DNA of 59,292 nt from JAZRPG01 sp045649105 (GTDB lineage Bacteria > Bacillota > Clostridia > Oscillospirales > JAAYXM01). The translations under genes and the position numbers were made by a program. Shown here one piece after another: positions 51,954 through 59,292 of this stretch. Each line of letters begins with the position of its first letter. Positions within the stretch are counted from its first letter, which is position 1. Below the pieces are notes generated by a model. The model was not told the DNA's origin. It saw only the letters and a list, made by a program, of their open reading frames with translations, and did no database searches. The DNA lies in NCBI GenBank assembly GCA_045649105.1, contig JAZRPG010000012.1:1-59292 (forward strand), given 5' to 3'.

Positions 51954-52936
51954 TCTTCCGTGTTGTAAAAGGCGACATCATCATATATAAAGCTGTGAAG
52001 TTTTTCTGCCGCTGCATCAAGGTCATAAATCATGCTGTAGCTGCTGTTTGACACATAGCTTCCGTCCAGCGGGAATCTCCCCTGCTCAAATGCGGGCTTG
52101 CCGAAAAGCACCATTTGCCCCGCTATTTTCATAAGCTCCTCATTTGTCATGGATGTTTCTATCAAGGGCAGGATTTTCATTATAACCGACGGGTACTTAA
52201 CCGGGTTCAATTCAAGCGCCTTATTCATAAGCTTTTCCATAACCTCGCGCTGTCGCTCCGTACGCCGGAAATCGGCGTTGCCCACATATCTTATTCTTGA
52301 ATAGCTTACCGCCTGAAACCCATAAAGCGTAACGCGTCCCGACTTTTCTATAAGGTCCGGCTCTTCTCCCAATTCCTGCGCCATTTCTCTTATATATTTG
52401 TTCGCGTTTTTCCTCTCTGCTTCCGTAATCTCAACCTCGACTCCGCCAAGCGCATCTACAATGCGCGCCATCTGGTTGAAATTCACCGAAACATAGTCCG
52501 TAATATTCATCTTAAAATTCCGGTTTATTGTCTTAATCGCAAGCTCAACTCCGCCAAGCGCATACGCGCTGTTAAGCTTTTTCTTGCCGTAGCCTGCAAT
52601 ATCCACAAGGCTGTCGCGCATAAGCGAAACCACCTTAACCTTGTGATGCTTAAAGTCGAAAGAGACTATCATCATCGCATCTGACCTGCCGGCCACCTTG
52701 TCGTCCCTTGCATCAACTCCGAACAACGCAACATTTTTCACATCATTGGAAAGCCCCTCATGAATTCCGAGGTTTTCATGATTCATATCGGCGCTGCCCC
52801 TGTCAATATTATTTAAAACATACGCCGCACCAAAGCACAACACTCCGATCAAGAACATGACCGAGACAATAACCCAGAAGAGTATCTTTTTTGCACGCGA
52901 TGGCCTTTTTTTCACGCTTTCTTCTTTATTCTTCAT
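51950..52936 (-). CDS. LytR-CpsA-Psr (LCP) family enzyme
   Basis: Membrane-anchored phosphotransferase that attaches undecaprenyl-linked glycopolymers to peptidoglycan. The 328 residues show an N-terminal cytoplasmic tail, a membrane helix (ILFWVIVSVMFLIGVLCFGAAYVL), and the LCP domain with ARDDKVAGRSDAMMIVS, SLMRDSLVDIAGYGKKKLNSAYALGG and ADFRRTERQREVM, holding the conserved arginines and aspartates. TagO elsewhere in the window could supply the glycopolymer precursor. Confidence 0.93.
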   Translation of the reverse strand: MKNKEESVKKRPSRAKKILFWVIVSVMFLIGVLCFGAAYVLNNIDRGSADMNHENLGIHEGLSNDVKNVALFGVDARDDKVAGRSDAMMIVSFDFKHHKVKVVSLMRDSLVDIAGYGKKKLNSAYALGGVELAIKTINRNFKMNITDYVSVNFNQMARIVDALGGVEVEITEAERKNANKYIREMAQELGEEPDLIEKSGRVTLYGFQAVSYSRIRYVGNADFRRTERQREVMEKLMNKALELNPVKYPSVIMKILPLIETSMTNEELMKIAGQMVLFGKPAFEQGRFPLDGSYVSNSSYSMIYDLDAAAEKLHSFIYDDVAFYNTEE

Positions 52937-53042
52937 TTTTTATTTTCCCTTTGCCGTAAATATCACATTTTTATATTATCACATTCCCGGACGGTATTCA
53001 ACATTACACGACAAGAATTTTCTCATATGCGCTCTTTTTCCC

Positions 53043-53071
53043 TTGCAAACCAGAAAAAAACATGCTATCCT
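53043..53071 (+). promoter_or_regulatory. Promoter of the hydroxyacid dehydrogenase operon
   Basis: TTGCAA and TATCCT with a 17-base spacer, 44 bases before the ATG at 53115. Confidence 0.6.
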
Positions 53072-53114
53072 TTAATGTAGTTATATTCTGCTCAGAAAGG
53101 TATGACTTATTGCA

Positions 53115-54080
53115 ATGTCTGACTTTAAAGTTGTAGTTTCCGATGACCGCCATCATGGCGATTATGACCGTGAGCGGAAAATTCTCAGTGCCTGCAATTG
53201 TTCTCTCACGGTTTGCAACTGTACAACAGAGGACGAGGTTATTGAAAGTTGCCGTGACGCGGACGCTGTTCTTGTAAATCTCGCCCCGATTACGCAAAGA
53301 GTTCTCTCGAACCTTAAAAACTGCAAAGTAATTTCGCGCTACGGCGTCGGATACGACAATGTCGATGTAGACGCGTGCACAAAAAACGGCATTTATCTCA
53401 CCATAGTAGATGGCTTTTGCGCCGAAGATGTGTCCGACCACGCGCTTGCACTGCTTCTTTCTTCTGCGCGTCAGGTCACATTGCGCGACCGCGAAATCCG
53501 CGCCGGCTCATGGAACTGCCCCGACAATGCTCCGATATACAGGCTGCGCGGCAAAACCGTTTCTTTCCTCGGTTTCGGGACGATTGCAATGCGGCTTTTT
53601 GCCAAGCTGTCAGGCTTCGGAATATCTGAATTTCTGGCATATTCAAACCGTGACGAGGCAGAGCTTGCGTCTCTTGGCATAAAAAAAGTGTCACTCGATG
53701 AAGCGCTTATGAATGCAGATTTCATCTCCTGCCACCTTCCGCTTCGTCCGGATACACGGGGAATCATCTCTACGCGTGAATTTTCGCTTATGAAACCGTC
53801 CGCAATTTTTATAAACACCGCCCGCGGACCGATTGTCGATACCAACGCATTATGCGATGCACTTATACATAAAAAAATTGCCGCGGCGGCAACAGATGTC
53901 TATGACAAAGAGCCGCTTGAGTTCGAAAGCCCGTTGCGCACTGCGCCAAACTGCATACTTACGGACCATATCGGCTGGTACAGCGAGGAATCTTTTGACG
54001 AGCTTAAAACTCGCGCGGCACAGAATGTTGCAGCTGTTTTGTGCGGACAACGTCCGCCTTGTATTGTAAATAATTTTTAG
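53115..54080 (+). CDS. D-2-hydroxyacid dehydrogenase, C-terminal-binding-protein-like
   Basis: NAD-dependent oxidoreductase of 321 residues. The Rossmann motif is VSFLGFGTIAMRLFAKL near residue 151, and the catalytic residues lie in NTARGPIVD (Arg), YDKEPLE (Glu) and LTDHIGWYSEES (His). The CtBP subfamily is suggested by the start VVVSDDRHHGDYDRE and by RYGVGYDNVDVDAC. It is 14 bases before the KDPG aldolase fusion, so both may act on a sugar-acid pathway. Confidence 0.88.
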   Translation: MSDFKVVVSDDRHHGDYDRERKILSACNCSLTVCNCTTEDEVIESCRDADAVLVNLAPITQRVLSNLKNCKVISRYGVGYDNVDVDACTKNGIYLTIVDGFCAEDVSDHALALLLSSARQVTLRDREIRAGSWNCPDNAPIYRLRGKTVSFLGFGTIAMRLFAKLSGFGISEFLAYSNRDEAELASLGIKKVSLDEALMNADFISCHLPLRPDTRGIISTREFSLMKPSAIFINTARGPIVDTNALCDALIHKKIAAAATDVYDKEPLEFESPLRTAPNCILTDHIGWYSEESFDELKTRAAQNVAAVLCGQRPPCIVNNF

Positions 54081-54094
54081 GAGGGTTTTATCCA

Positions 54095-55060
54095 ATGAAC
54101 GAAGTACTTAAGCAAATCGGCGCGTACGGCGTCGTACCGGTTGTCAAAATTGACAACGTAGAGGACGCACTCCCGCTCGGGCGTGCACTCATTGACGGCG
54201 GCCTGCCGCTCGCGGAAATCACATTCCGCACCGCTGCTGCAGAGGAAGCTATCCGCACCATGGCTGACGCATATCCCGATATGCTCATAGGCGCAGGCAC
54301 TGTTCTTACAACAGAGCAGGTTGACAAAGCTGTTGCTGCCGGCGCAAAATTCATCGTTTCCCCCGGTCTCAATGTTAAAGTCGCAAGCTATTGCATTGAG
54401 CGCAACATACCGATAACACCGGGCTGCAGCAATCCGTCCGATATTGAAGCTGCCATTGAGCTCGGTCTTGAAGTTCTTAAGTTTTTCCCCGCAGAGGCAT
54501 GCGGCGGTCTTGCCGCCATCAAGGCGATGAGCGCTCCCTACGGTGCTGTTAAGTTCATGCCTACAGGCGGAATTAACGAGAACAACATAAACTCCTACCT
54601 TGCATTCAACAAAATTCTTGCATGTGGCGGCAGCTGGATGGTTAAGGACAGCCTTATCAAGGAAGGTAACTTCGCTGAGATTACCCGCCTTACAAAAGAA
54701 GCAGTCCACAAGGTTCTCGGCTTTGAGCTTGCTCACATCGGCATAAATTCAGAGTCTGAGAGCGAAGCTTTAGCAGTTGCAGAGCTCTTCTCCAACGCAT
54801 TCGGCTTCAATGTCAAGAACGGCAACAGCTCTGTATTTGCAGGCGACGGTGTCGAGGTCAACAAATCAATCGGCCTCGGTAAGCACGGACATATCGCCAT
54901 CAGAACAAATAACATTGAGCGCGCTATTGCGTACCTCGAAAGAATCGGCTACGAAATTGACGAGGAGCATCCGAAGCGTGTCCCCGGCAAACCGCTCGTT
55001 GCGGCATACCTCAAGCGTGATTTCGGCGGCTTTGCCGTTCATCTGCTTCAGGCAAAATAA
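54095..55060 (+). CDS. KDPG/KHG aldolase fused to a VOC-like domain
   Basis: Class I aldolase that splits 2-keto-3-deoxy-6-phosphogluconate (or 4-hydroxy-2-oxoglutarate) into pyruvate and an aldehyde. The aldolase part (about 1-205) has Glu41 in EITFRT and the Schiff-base Lys129 in LKFFPAE. A second domain (about 212-321, ELAHIGINSESES to VHLLQ) resembles a glyoxalase/VOC fold. Its expected last metal glutamate is not obvious (AVHLLQ). AGGAGGG precedes the ATG, and there is no frameshift or linker scar. Confidence 0.86.
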   Translation: MNEVLKQIGAYGVVPVVKIDNVEDALPLGRALIDGGLPLAEITFRTAAAEEAIRTMADAYPDMLIGAGTVLTTEQVDKAVAAGAKFIVSPGLNVKVASYCIERNIPITPGCSNPSDIEAAIELGLEVLKFFPAEACGGLAAIKAMSAPYGAVKFMPTGGINENNINSYLAFNKILACGGSWMVKDSLIKEGNFAEITRLTKEAVHKVLGFELAHIGINSESESEALAVAELFSNAFGFNVKNGNSSVFAGDGVEVNKSIGLGKHGHIAIRTNNIERAIAYLERIGYEIDEEHPKRVPGKPLVAAYLKRDFGGFAVHLLQAK

Positions 55061-55072
55061 AAAACATTATTT

Positions 55073-55112
55073 AAATCAGGCTCGGAACATATGTTTCGGG
55101 CCTGATTTTTTT
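55073..55112 (+). terminator. Terminator of the dehydrogenase-aldolase operon
   Basis: A 16-bp stem with two G-U pairs (55073-55088 with 55093-55108), 4-base loop, then TTTT. Confidence 0.93.
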
Positions 55113-55207
55113 ATAATAAAATGTTCCCCGTTGCATCAATTGAATAAAACTTTGACATCAAGAGCATAATTATACTGCTTCCTAAATCTGATAAAGGTGG
55201 TAAATAT

Positions 55208-55645
55208 ATGCTTGTTCGCCAGATAATGAATACAAATGTCATCTCCCTTACCCCTGATGATAACGCCGCAAATGCCGCACGCCTTCTTGACCGCCATAAT
55301 ATAGGCTCAATTCCGGTATGTGCAAAGGACGGCAGACTTGTAGGGATGGTGACTGACCGCGATATTGCACTGCGCTGTGTTGCGCTTGAAAACCCGCCTG
55401 AGGAGACAAAGCTGCGCGAAATAATGACCCGCGGCGTCATAACCACCTCTCCTGATGACGATGTCCGCGAGGCCTCTCGGATTATGTCTTCAGAGCAGAT
55501 ACGGCGTCTGCCTGTTCTTGAAAACAGGCGTGTAGTCGGAATGCTCTCCATATCTGATATGGCGCGCAGAGAATCGTTTACAACGGAAGCGGCAAAGGCT
55601 CTTGCTGAAATCTCCATGCCTGAGTATAAATTCAAAAGAAACTGA
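55208..55645 (+). CDS. CBS-domain protein
   Basis: A 145-residue stand-alone pair of CBS domains (about 1-60 and 70-135). Each holds the typical R/NTDRD or SISD-like turn: MVTDRDIALR and MLSISDMARR. Such proteins sense adenine nucleotides and regulate partner enzymes or channels. No partner can be named here. AAAGGTGG precedes the ATG. A hairpin terminator follows. Confidence 0.9.
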   Translation: MLVRQIMNTNVISLTPDDNAANAARLLDRHNIGSIPVCAKDGRLVGMVTDRDIALRCVALENPPEETKLREIMTRGVITTSPDDDVREASRIMSSEQIRRLPVLENRRVVGMLSISDMARRESFTTEAAKALAEISMPEYKFKRN

Positions 55646-55652
55646 TACACTG

Positions 55653-55694
55653 ACAGCGCGTCAATAAATTCACGGCGCGCTGTTACTTGTTTTT
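55653..55694 (+). terminator. Terminator after the CBS gene
   Basis: An 8-bp GC-rich stem (55653-55660 with 55676-55683) and a 15-base loop, followed by TACTTGTTTTT. Confidence 0.75.
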
Positions 55695-55724
55695 ACATAT
55701 ATTGCTTTTTTAATCGAATTTCCT

Positions 55725-55753
55725 TTGACTGTGTCGCTTAATAATGTTATAAT
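55725..55753 (+). promoter_or_regulatory. Promoter of the FemX-racemase-decarboxylase operon
   Basis: TTGACT and TATAAT with a 17-base spacer, about 50 bases before the ATG at 55802. Confidence 0.88.
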
Positions 55754-55801
55754 ATTTACAGAAATACCATAACAAAAATGCAACACTTCAGGAGGCGCTG
55801 T

Positions 55802-56872
55802 ATGGCTGAAATAGTCACAAAAGAAACGCTCGCAGAATATGAGCGCTTTATATCATCCCATCCAAAGGGGCATTTTCTCCAATCATATGACTGGAGCCGT
55901 CAGAAGCCGGAATGGACATGGGAGGGCATTTTTGCACGTGACGAAAACGGCGCTATAAAGGGCGCAATGTCCGTACTTATACGCAAGGCTCCGTACACAC
56001 CGTACTCGATAATGTACGCCGCCCGTGCTCCGGTCTGCGATATTCACGACAAAGACACATTAAAAGAGCTCACCGAGGGCGCAAAAACTCTCGCACAGAA
56101 GTATAACGCTTACTGCCTCAAGCTCGACCCCGACATTTCCGTCGAGGATACAGACTTCCCGAAAATCATGGCAGAGCTCGGATATAAGCATCGCGACACA
56201 GGCAAAAACTTTTCCGGTATCCAGCCGCGCTTCGTCTTCCGACTCGATGTAAATAACAAAAGCGAAGATGAAATTTTCTCAAGCTTCCACTCAAAAACGC
56301 GCTACAATATCCGCGTTGCCGAGCGCAAGGGCGTAGTCATAAAGCTTTGCGGCGCCGAGGCTGTTGAGGATTTTTCCAATATGATGCTTGAGACCGGCGT
56401 GCGTGACGGGTTTGTCGTCCGCTCCGGTGACTATTTTGAAAATATGCTTAAAAACCTTGGTGATAATTGCCGGCTTTATATGGCATATTCCGACGACACT
56501 CCGATTGCCGGAACACTCGCAATACACTACGGCGACAAGGTCTGGTACTTATACGGAGCGTCCTCCAACAAACACAGAAACCTTATGCCGAACTACCTTT
56601 TGCAGTGGACAATGATAAAGTGGGCTGTTGAATGCGGTTGCCGCATATATGACTTCCGCGGCGTTTCGGGTGACCTCTCTGAGGACAACCCGCTTTACGG
56701 ACTTTACCGCTTCAAAAAGGGCTTTAACGGTGATTTTGTCGAGTTCACCGGAGAGTATGACTTTATATTTAACCGCCCCGTTCATTTTATGCTCGAAAAA
56801 GGCGAGCTTATTTTCCGCAAACTGCGCAAGCAGCTCTTTATGCTTAAAAACCGTACAAACACAAAGGAATAA
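55802..56872 (+). CDS. FemAB/FemX-type peptidoglycan bridge aminoacyltransferase
   Basis: tRNA-dependent aminoacyltransferase of 356 residues that would add an amino acid to the lysine or DAP side chain of lipid II. It has two GNAT-like folds: SHPKGHFLQSYDWSRQKPEW near the start and YGASSNKHRNLMPNYLLQWTMIKWAVE with YDFRGVSGD in the second, both family signatures. AGGAGG sits 7 bases before the ATG at 55802; an earlier frame start at 55778 has none. The next two genes make or use D- and basic amino acids, so a peptidoglycan role fits. Confidence 0.9.
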   Translation: MAEIVTKETLAEYERFISSHPKGHFLQSYDWSRQKPEWTWEGIFARDENGAIKGAMSVLIRKAPYTPYSIMYAARAPVCDIHDKDTLKELTEGAKTLAQKYNAYCLKLDPDISVEDTDFPKIMAELGYKHRDTGKNFSGIQPRFVFRLDVNNKSEDEIFSSFHSKTRYNIRVAERKGVVIKLCGAEAVEDFSNMMLETGVRDGFVVRSGDYFENMLKNLGDNCRLYMAYSDDTPIAGTLAIHYGDKVWYLYGASSNKHRNLMPNYLLQWTMIKWAVECGCRIYDFRGVSGDLSEDNPLYGLYRFKKGFNGDFVEFTGEYDFIFNRPVHFMLEKGELIFRKLRKQLFMLKNRTNTKE

Positions 56873-56892
56873 GCTCATTTCCGGAGGAAGAT

Positions 56893-57993
56893 ATGAATAC
56901 TTTTATTATTGAGCGCGAGAAAATTATATCAAATGCTCGCGAGATTCTTTCCCGCGCAGGTGACTCTGCCGTAATCGCCGTTGTCAAGGGGCGCGGATAT
57001 GGCTTTGGCATTGACGAGTATGTACCTCTGCTTCACGGCTGCGGTGTGCGTTTTTTCGCTGTCACCGAGCCTTGCGATGCAATCGAAATTTCAAAGCTTG
57101 CTCTCAGTGATACAGATATTCTTATGCTTCGCTCAACTGCTCTTCACGATGAAGTCTCGGCACTTATAGAGCACGATATTATACTGACCGTCGGAAGCTA
57201 CGAAGCCGCCGTCACAGCAAACGGAATCGCTTCCGAAAAGGGTAAGGTTGCCCGTGTACATGTTAAGATCGATACAGGCATGGGCAGATATGGCTTCCTG
57301 CCTGACGATACTGAGCAAATCGCCTCAGTTTTCACCGGACTCCAGTCCATTAAAGCAGAAGGACTTTACACTCATCTCACCTCCGCATTCAAGAGTAAAT
57401 CCGTAACAAATCAACAGATAGATACCCTATATTCGGTAAAAAAACTCTTGTCCGAGCGTGGAATAGACTGCAAAACGGTGCACTTTGCAAACTCGGCATA
57501 TCTTTTCAATTTTTCAGGAAAGCGCCTCGGAGATGCAGTCCGCATAGGCTCAGCATTTACAGGACGCCTTCCCTGCAAAGTGCGGCATAGCGGTTTGTCG
57601 CGCGTCGGGCATCTTGAAAGCGCAATATGCGAGCTCCGCTGGCTTAAGCCCGGCTCAAAAGTCGGATATGGCGGCGCCTGCACCGTCCGCAAACCTGTGC
57701 GCGCAGCAGTAATCCCGCTTGGCTACGCCGATGGGTTCCATGTCGAAAAGGCACGCGATACCTACCGCATACGCGACGGTATATTATATATGCTTTCAGA
57801 TTTAAAGCGTGCGGCACTCGGCAAAAAAACATATGTAAAGATAAACGGAAAGCATGCACGCGTTCTCGGTCATATAGGCATGACACATACTGTGTGCGAT
57901 GTCACAGACATTTCGTGCAACATCGGCGATATTGCAACAGTTGACTTAAACCCGATATATGTCAACGCCGGAATTTACAAATCATATGTATAA
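56893..57993 (+). CDS. Alanine racemase-like enzyme, atypical PLP motif
   Basis: Fold-type III PLP racemase of 366 residues. The PLP lysine is Lys32, but the motif reads AVVKGRGYGFG where canonical alanine racemases have VKADAYGHG. KIDTGMGRYGF, the R217 segment VRIGSAFTG and the catalytic Tyr259 in VGYGGACT are present, so the protein should be active. The substrate may be alanine, serine or another amino acid. GGAGG precedes the ATG. It follows the FemX gene by 20 bases and overlaps the next gene by 8. Confidence 0.86.
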   Translation: MNTFIIEREKIISNAREILSRAGDSAVIAVVKGRGYGFGIDEYVPLLHGCGVRFFAVTEPCDAIEISKLALSDTDILMLRSTALHDEVSALIEHDIILTVGSYEAAVTANGIASEKGKVARVHVKIDTGMGRYGFLPDDTEQIASVFTGLQSIKAEGLYTHLTSAFKSKSVTNQQIDTLYSVKKLLSERGIDCKTVHFANSAYLFNFSGKRLGDAVRIGSAFTGRLPCKVRHSGLSRVGHLESAICELRWLKPGSKVGYGGACTVRKPVRAAVIPLGYADGFHVEKARDTYRIRDGILYMLSDLKRAALGKKTYVKINGKHARVLGHIGMTHTVCDVTDISCNIGDIATVDLNPIYVNAGIYKSYV

Positions 57994-59292
57994 CAAAGAC
58001 GGCGGCACACCGCTTTATGATGTCCTTAAAAAGCGGGCAGACGGCGGCAAAATCCGCTTTCACATGCCCGGACACAAGGGAAAGGATATGTTTAACTCCC
58101 CGTTTTCTGCTGCACAGTATATAGACTTTACAGAGCTTGACGGAACGGGCAATCTGTATGAAGGAATCCCTCCCATATCAGATGCAGAAAAAAACGCAGC
58201 CATTCTATGGCGCGTCAAAGATGCCTTTTATCTCACAGGCGGCGCAACCCAGGGCATACTTACATCACTATTCCTTACCTCGCGCCGCACCGGACGCATA
58301 CTTTTAGACCGCGGCTGTCACAAGAGTGTCTACAACGCGCTTGCACTTTTTGACCTTGACCCGGTTTATCTGCAAAGTGACTTGCTCATGCCATTTGGAA
58401 TTCCGCAAGCGTTATCAGCCACTGAGATAAGGCGTATTTTAAGTCAAAACGATGATATAGGCGCTGTCATCATTACCTCTCCGTCATACTACGGCGTTGT
58501 TTCAGACATTGCGGAGATTGCCCGCACTTGTCACGAATTCAATGCACTGCTTATAGTTGATGAAGCGCACGGGGCACATTTTCCTTTCCATGAGGATTGT
58601 GATTCCGCCGTATCGCTCGGTGCCGATTTGGCCGTATGCTCACTGCACAAAACGCTTCCTGCGCTCGGCCAGGCCGCTCTTATGACCTCAAACGGCGCGT
58701 TTTCTCCGGAGGAAATACGCTCAGCAAGCGCAATGCTTGGCACATCCAGCCCTTCCTACTGCATTATGGCTTCCATGGATCTTGCAATAGATTTTATGAA
58801 CCGTGAAGGACGAAGGCTCGAGAAAAAGCTTGCCGAAACTCTCATTTCCATGCGGCGTGAAATAAACTCACGCAAGGTATTTTCCGCTCTCGACATATCT
58901 CCGTCCGACCCTATGCGGCTCACCGTCTGCACCGCCTGCGGAGGCATGAGCGGGTATGATGCGGCAAAAACTCTCGAGCAAAATGAATCAATCGTCTGCG
59001 AAATGGCAGATATGCGAAATATTGTCTTTATAATCACAGCAGCGGACGAAATTTCTGACCTTGAAATTCTTTCATCCGCTCTGGAGCGGCTTGAACAATC
59101 CGCCGGCAGGACACCGCTTTTTAGTAAGCCTCTCCCGACGCTTCCCATATCACGATTATCTCCGCATGAAGCTTTGCTTTCCCGGCATACAACAAAAAGG
59201 CTAGCTGATTGTGCCGGCATGATTTCCGCCGGTTCAATATGCCTATACCCTCCGGGAACGCCAACAGTATGCGGAGGCGAGGTTATAGAACC
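57986..59292 (+). CDS. Orn/Lys/Arg decarboxylase-family enzyme, 3' end cut
   Basis: Fold-type I PLP enzyme, about 435 codons present and continuing past the window. The start TPLYDVLKKRADGGKIRFHMPGHKG is the family hallmark, followed by ELDGTGNLYE, LTGGATQGILTS, VDEAHGAHF and the PLP lysine in SLHKTLPALGQ. Members decarboxylate arginine, lysine or ornithine to polyamine precursors. The ATG at 57986 overlaps the racemase stop and has only a weak ribosome binding site, so translational coupling is likely. Which amino acid it uses cannot be told from this part. Confidence 0.88.
   Translation, partial: MYNKDGGTPLYDVLKKRADGGKIRFHMPGHKGKDMFNSPFSAAQYIDFTELDGTGNLYEGIPPISDAEKNAAILWRVKDAFYLTGGATQGILTSLFLTSRRTGRILLDRGCHKSVYNALALFDLDPVYLQSDLLMPFGIPQALSATEIRRILSQNDDIGAVIITSPSYYGVVSDIAEIARTCHEFNALLIVDEAHGAHFPFHEDCDSAVSLGADLAVCSLHKTLPALGQAALMTSNGAFSPEEIRSASAMLGTSSPSYCIMASMDLAIDFMNREGRRLEKKLAETLISMRREINSRKVFSALDISPSDPMRLTVCTACGGMSGYDAAKTLEQNESIVCEMADMRNIVFIITAADEISDLEILSSALERLEQSAGRTPLFSKPLPTLPISRLSPHEALLSRHTTKRLADCAGMISAGSICLYPPGTPTVCGGEVIE

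Overview
This window reads as chromosomal DNA of a low-to-moderate GC endospore-forming Firmicute of the class Clostridia, probably an Oscillospiraceae/Ruminococcaceae-like gut lineage. The evidence is the gene order tig-clpP-clpX-lon-ysxC, the sporulation genes spoVG and ypeB, strong SigA-type promoters, AGGAGG-type ribosome binding sites, frequent TTG/GTG starts, and many DUF families typical of Clostridia. The taxon below class level is inference. No rRNA, CRISPR array, transposase or phage gene was seen.

Layout. 1-7.75 kb (minus): a proteostasis operon (trigger factor, ClpP, ClpX, Lon), then the ribosome-assembly GTPase YsxC and diaminopimelate decarboxylase (cut by the window edge). 7.9-13.1 kb (minus): housekeeping genes for L19, signal peptidase I, RbgA, RNase HII, YraN, threonine synthase and a phosphoesterase. 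13.2-16.9 kb (plus): a pseudouridine synthase, then a compact cassette of an AbrB-like regulator, a two-gene ABC transporter and an RsmJ-like rRNA methyltransferase, controlled by a promoter overlapped by a perfect 13-bp inverted repeat. 17-20.4 kb: tRNA-Pro(GGG), DUF421/DUF4363, NrdR and a TIM-barrel isomerase. 20.5-27 kb (minus): SecF/SecD, then an asnS-aspartate aminotransferase-purB operon. 27.2-33 kb (plus): a DUF6512 membrane protein, tRNA-Leu(CAG) on minus, a heterodimeric ABC exporter and a MATE pump. 33-41 kb: CPBP protease and MurC (minus), SpoVG, a diacylglycerol-type glycosyltransferase, YpeB, an AEC transporter, a lipoprotein and endonuclease IV. 41-45.8 kb (minus): two sugar ABC permeases and a membrane-bound AraC-type regulator. 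46-49.3 kb (minus): aminotransferase-trpS-tagO, behind a long leader with several possible hairpins. 49.7-59.3 kb: an isomerase, a ribbon-helix-helix protein, an S1-domain protein, an LCP enzyme (minus), a 2-hydroxyacid dehydrogenase with a KDPG aldolase-VOC fusion, a CBS protein, then a FemX-type transferase, an atypical alanine racemase and an Orn/Lys/Arg decarboxylase-family enzyme (cut by the edge).

Several blocks relate to the cell envelope: MurC, TagO, LCP, FemX-like, alanine racemase, LysA and the glycolipid synthase. I did not find a clearly new defence or mobile system. The most interesting items are the operator of the AbrB-ABC cassette, the untypical leader RNA before aminotransferase-trpS-tagO, the histone-H1-like tail on trigger factor, the KDPG aldolase-VOC fusion, and the FemX/racemase/decarboxylase cluster. 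All functions are assigned by reading motifs and remembered family features, with no database search.
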